From positions 1-42,729 of the forward strand of contig JAHEQA010000026.1 of NCBI GenBank assembly GCA_019561615.1: a DNA stretch of 42,729 nt, in the 5' to 3' direction. Positions 42,124 through 42,729 of the stretch are shown here, one piece after another. The stretch is from Methanothermococcus sp. SCGC AD-155-E23. Its GTDB lineage: Archaea > AGJL01 > Methanococci > Methanococcales > Methanococcaceae. Position 1 is the stretch's first letter; each line of letters begins with the position of its first letter. Below the pieces are notes generated by a model, which ran no database searches, was not told the DNA's origin, and was given only the letters and a program-made list of their open reading frames with translations. A program made the position numbers and the translations under genes.

Positions 42124-42648
42124 TTACTCTCTCTTTAAAGGTGGTTTATGTATAAAGTGAAGTGCCAGTGCAAGCATAAGTATACTACCTGCCAGGCACA
42201 CCATATCTACTGGGGTGGTGTAATCTATATCCATTACCTTCTTAAAGAACCCTATAATTAAAACCATTATTACTACTTTACCAAGTTTATCCTTAAGTTC
42301 ATCTAGACTGTGAATTGCAAGGATCTTACCTCTCTCCTCCCTCTCATCTATCTCGCTTATAAAAAGTTCATAGATACCAAAGGAGAATATGAGCATAACC
42401 ACTGCAACGAGATAGAGATGTACTGCACCAATGATCTTCTCAATTAGTAAGTCATGAAAATTTGAAGGGCGATAACCTCCAAGAAAGAACATATACACCT
42501 TTTCACTGATAATCACAATATCGTAACTACCTATGAGGAAGAGGGAGATACTTCCAATCATTCCAAAGATAACAGCTAAAATAGCGATAAGCCTACACTT
42601 CCAGAGGGTACCCTCGAAAATAACCTCTAGAATATTCCTTTTCTTCAT
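42124..42648 (-). CDS. UPF0114/YqhA-family membrane protein
   Basis: The 174-residue protein has four membrane segments (about residues 18-38, 60-86, 110-130 and 138-158). The signature GIYELFISEID, followed after a short loop by LDELKDKLGKVV, is typical of the YqhA/UPF0114 family, whose function is unknown. ATG 42648 is chosen because GAGG lies close upstream; GTG 42660 and ATG 42693 are longer alternatives. It converges with the mini-pilin gene with a 5-bp gap. Confidence 0.82.
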   Translation of the reverse strand: MKKRNILEVIFEGTLWKCRLIAILAVIFGMIGSISLFLIGSYDIVIISEKVYMFFLGGYRPSNFHDLLIEKIIGAVHLYLVAVVMLIFSFGIYELFISEIDEREERGKILAIHSLDELKDKLGKVVIMVLIIGFFKKVMDIDYTTPVDMVCLAGSILMLALALHFIHKPPLKRE

Positions 42649-42720
42649 AACCTCACTCACCTTGATTGTATAGCAGGGAGAAATTTTAAACAATATCTTT
42701 TTATCCTTTTTGGTGATTCT

Positions 42721-42729
42721 ATGGAATCC
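42721..42729 (+). CDS. Start of the next gene, cut by the window
   Basis: GGTGATTCT followed by ATG GAA TCC is a typical start for this genome. Only three codons are visible, so no function can be given. Confidence 0.5.

Noticed and set aside
1-42729. CRISPR arrays, insertion sequences, integrases, rRNA genes
   Set aside because: No regularly spaced repeats, transposase or integrase motifs (for example DDE or tyrosine recombinase signatures), or rRNA-like blocks were seen on either strand.

Overview
This window looks like chromosomal DNA from a thermophilic methanogenic archaeon of the Methanococcales (the Methanocaldococcus / Methanotorris / Methanothermococcus neighbourhood; the genus cannot be fixed from the sequence alone). 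The evidence is A+T-rich DNA with AGG/AGA as the usual arginine codons, GGTGAT-type ribosome binding sites, TTTATATA promoter boxes, both corrinoid-protein subunits of acetyl-CoA decarbonylase/synthase, a methanogenesis marker protein, archaeal RNase P Rpp30, transcription factor S, and small proteins with the class III (QxSxExxxL) archaeal signal peptide.

Layout. 1-6.9 kb: a sugar-nucleotide locus with the start of a flippase, a LUD/ferredoxin protein, rfbD, rfbC, an atypical SDR enzyme and rfbA on the minus strand, and a divergent manC. 6.9-12.3 kb: two tail-to-tail gene sets for an uncharacterised envelope module (DUF1616 protein, two small membrane proteins; DUF4350 protein, MoxR ATPase, DUF58 protein, membrane protein). 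12.4-13.3 kb: a winged-helix regulator, a palindromic operator and two class III pilin-like proteins. 13.3-19.7 kb: housekeeping genes (DHH phosphoesterase, cdhD-cdhE, tRNA-Gln, DUF166, TFS, Nudix, pyrH, a zinc-ribbon membrane protein). 19.7-23.1 kb: two large secreted proteins, one with CWB2-like repeats. 23-27 kb: Rpp30, a site-2 protease and an XPD-like helicase. 27-31.5 kb: a CBS protein, methanogenesis marker 7, three small unknown genes, cbiL and a DUF1611 protein. 31.5-40.8 kb: a second glycan locus (UDP-glucuronate 4-epimerase type enzyme, AsnB-type amidotransferase, four glycosyltransferases) containing a frameshifted methyltransferase and a frameshifted flippase. 40.8-42.7 kb: pyrK, hisI, a third class III mini-pilin and a UPF0114 membrane protein, with the next gene beginning at the edge.

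How it fits together. The two sugar loci supply activated sugars (dTDP-deoxysugar, GDP-mannose, UDP-uronic acid, probably amidated) and glycosyltransferases for surface glycans. The secreted CWB2-type protein, the pilins and the MoxR/DUF58 module are plausible parts of the same cell envelope. The cdhDE genes serve carbon fixation, cbiL serves corrinoid or tetrapyrrole synthesis, and marker 7 belongs to methyl-coenzyme M reductase activation. No CRISPR array, insertion sequence, integrase or rRNA was seen. All family assignments come from reading motifs; no database search was run.
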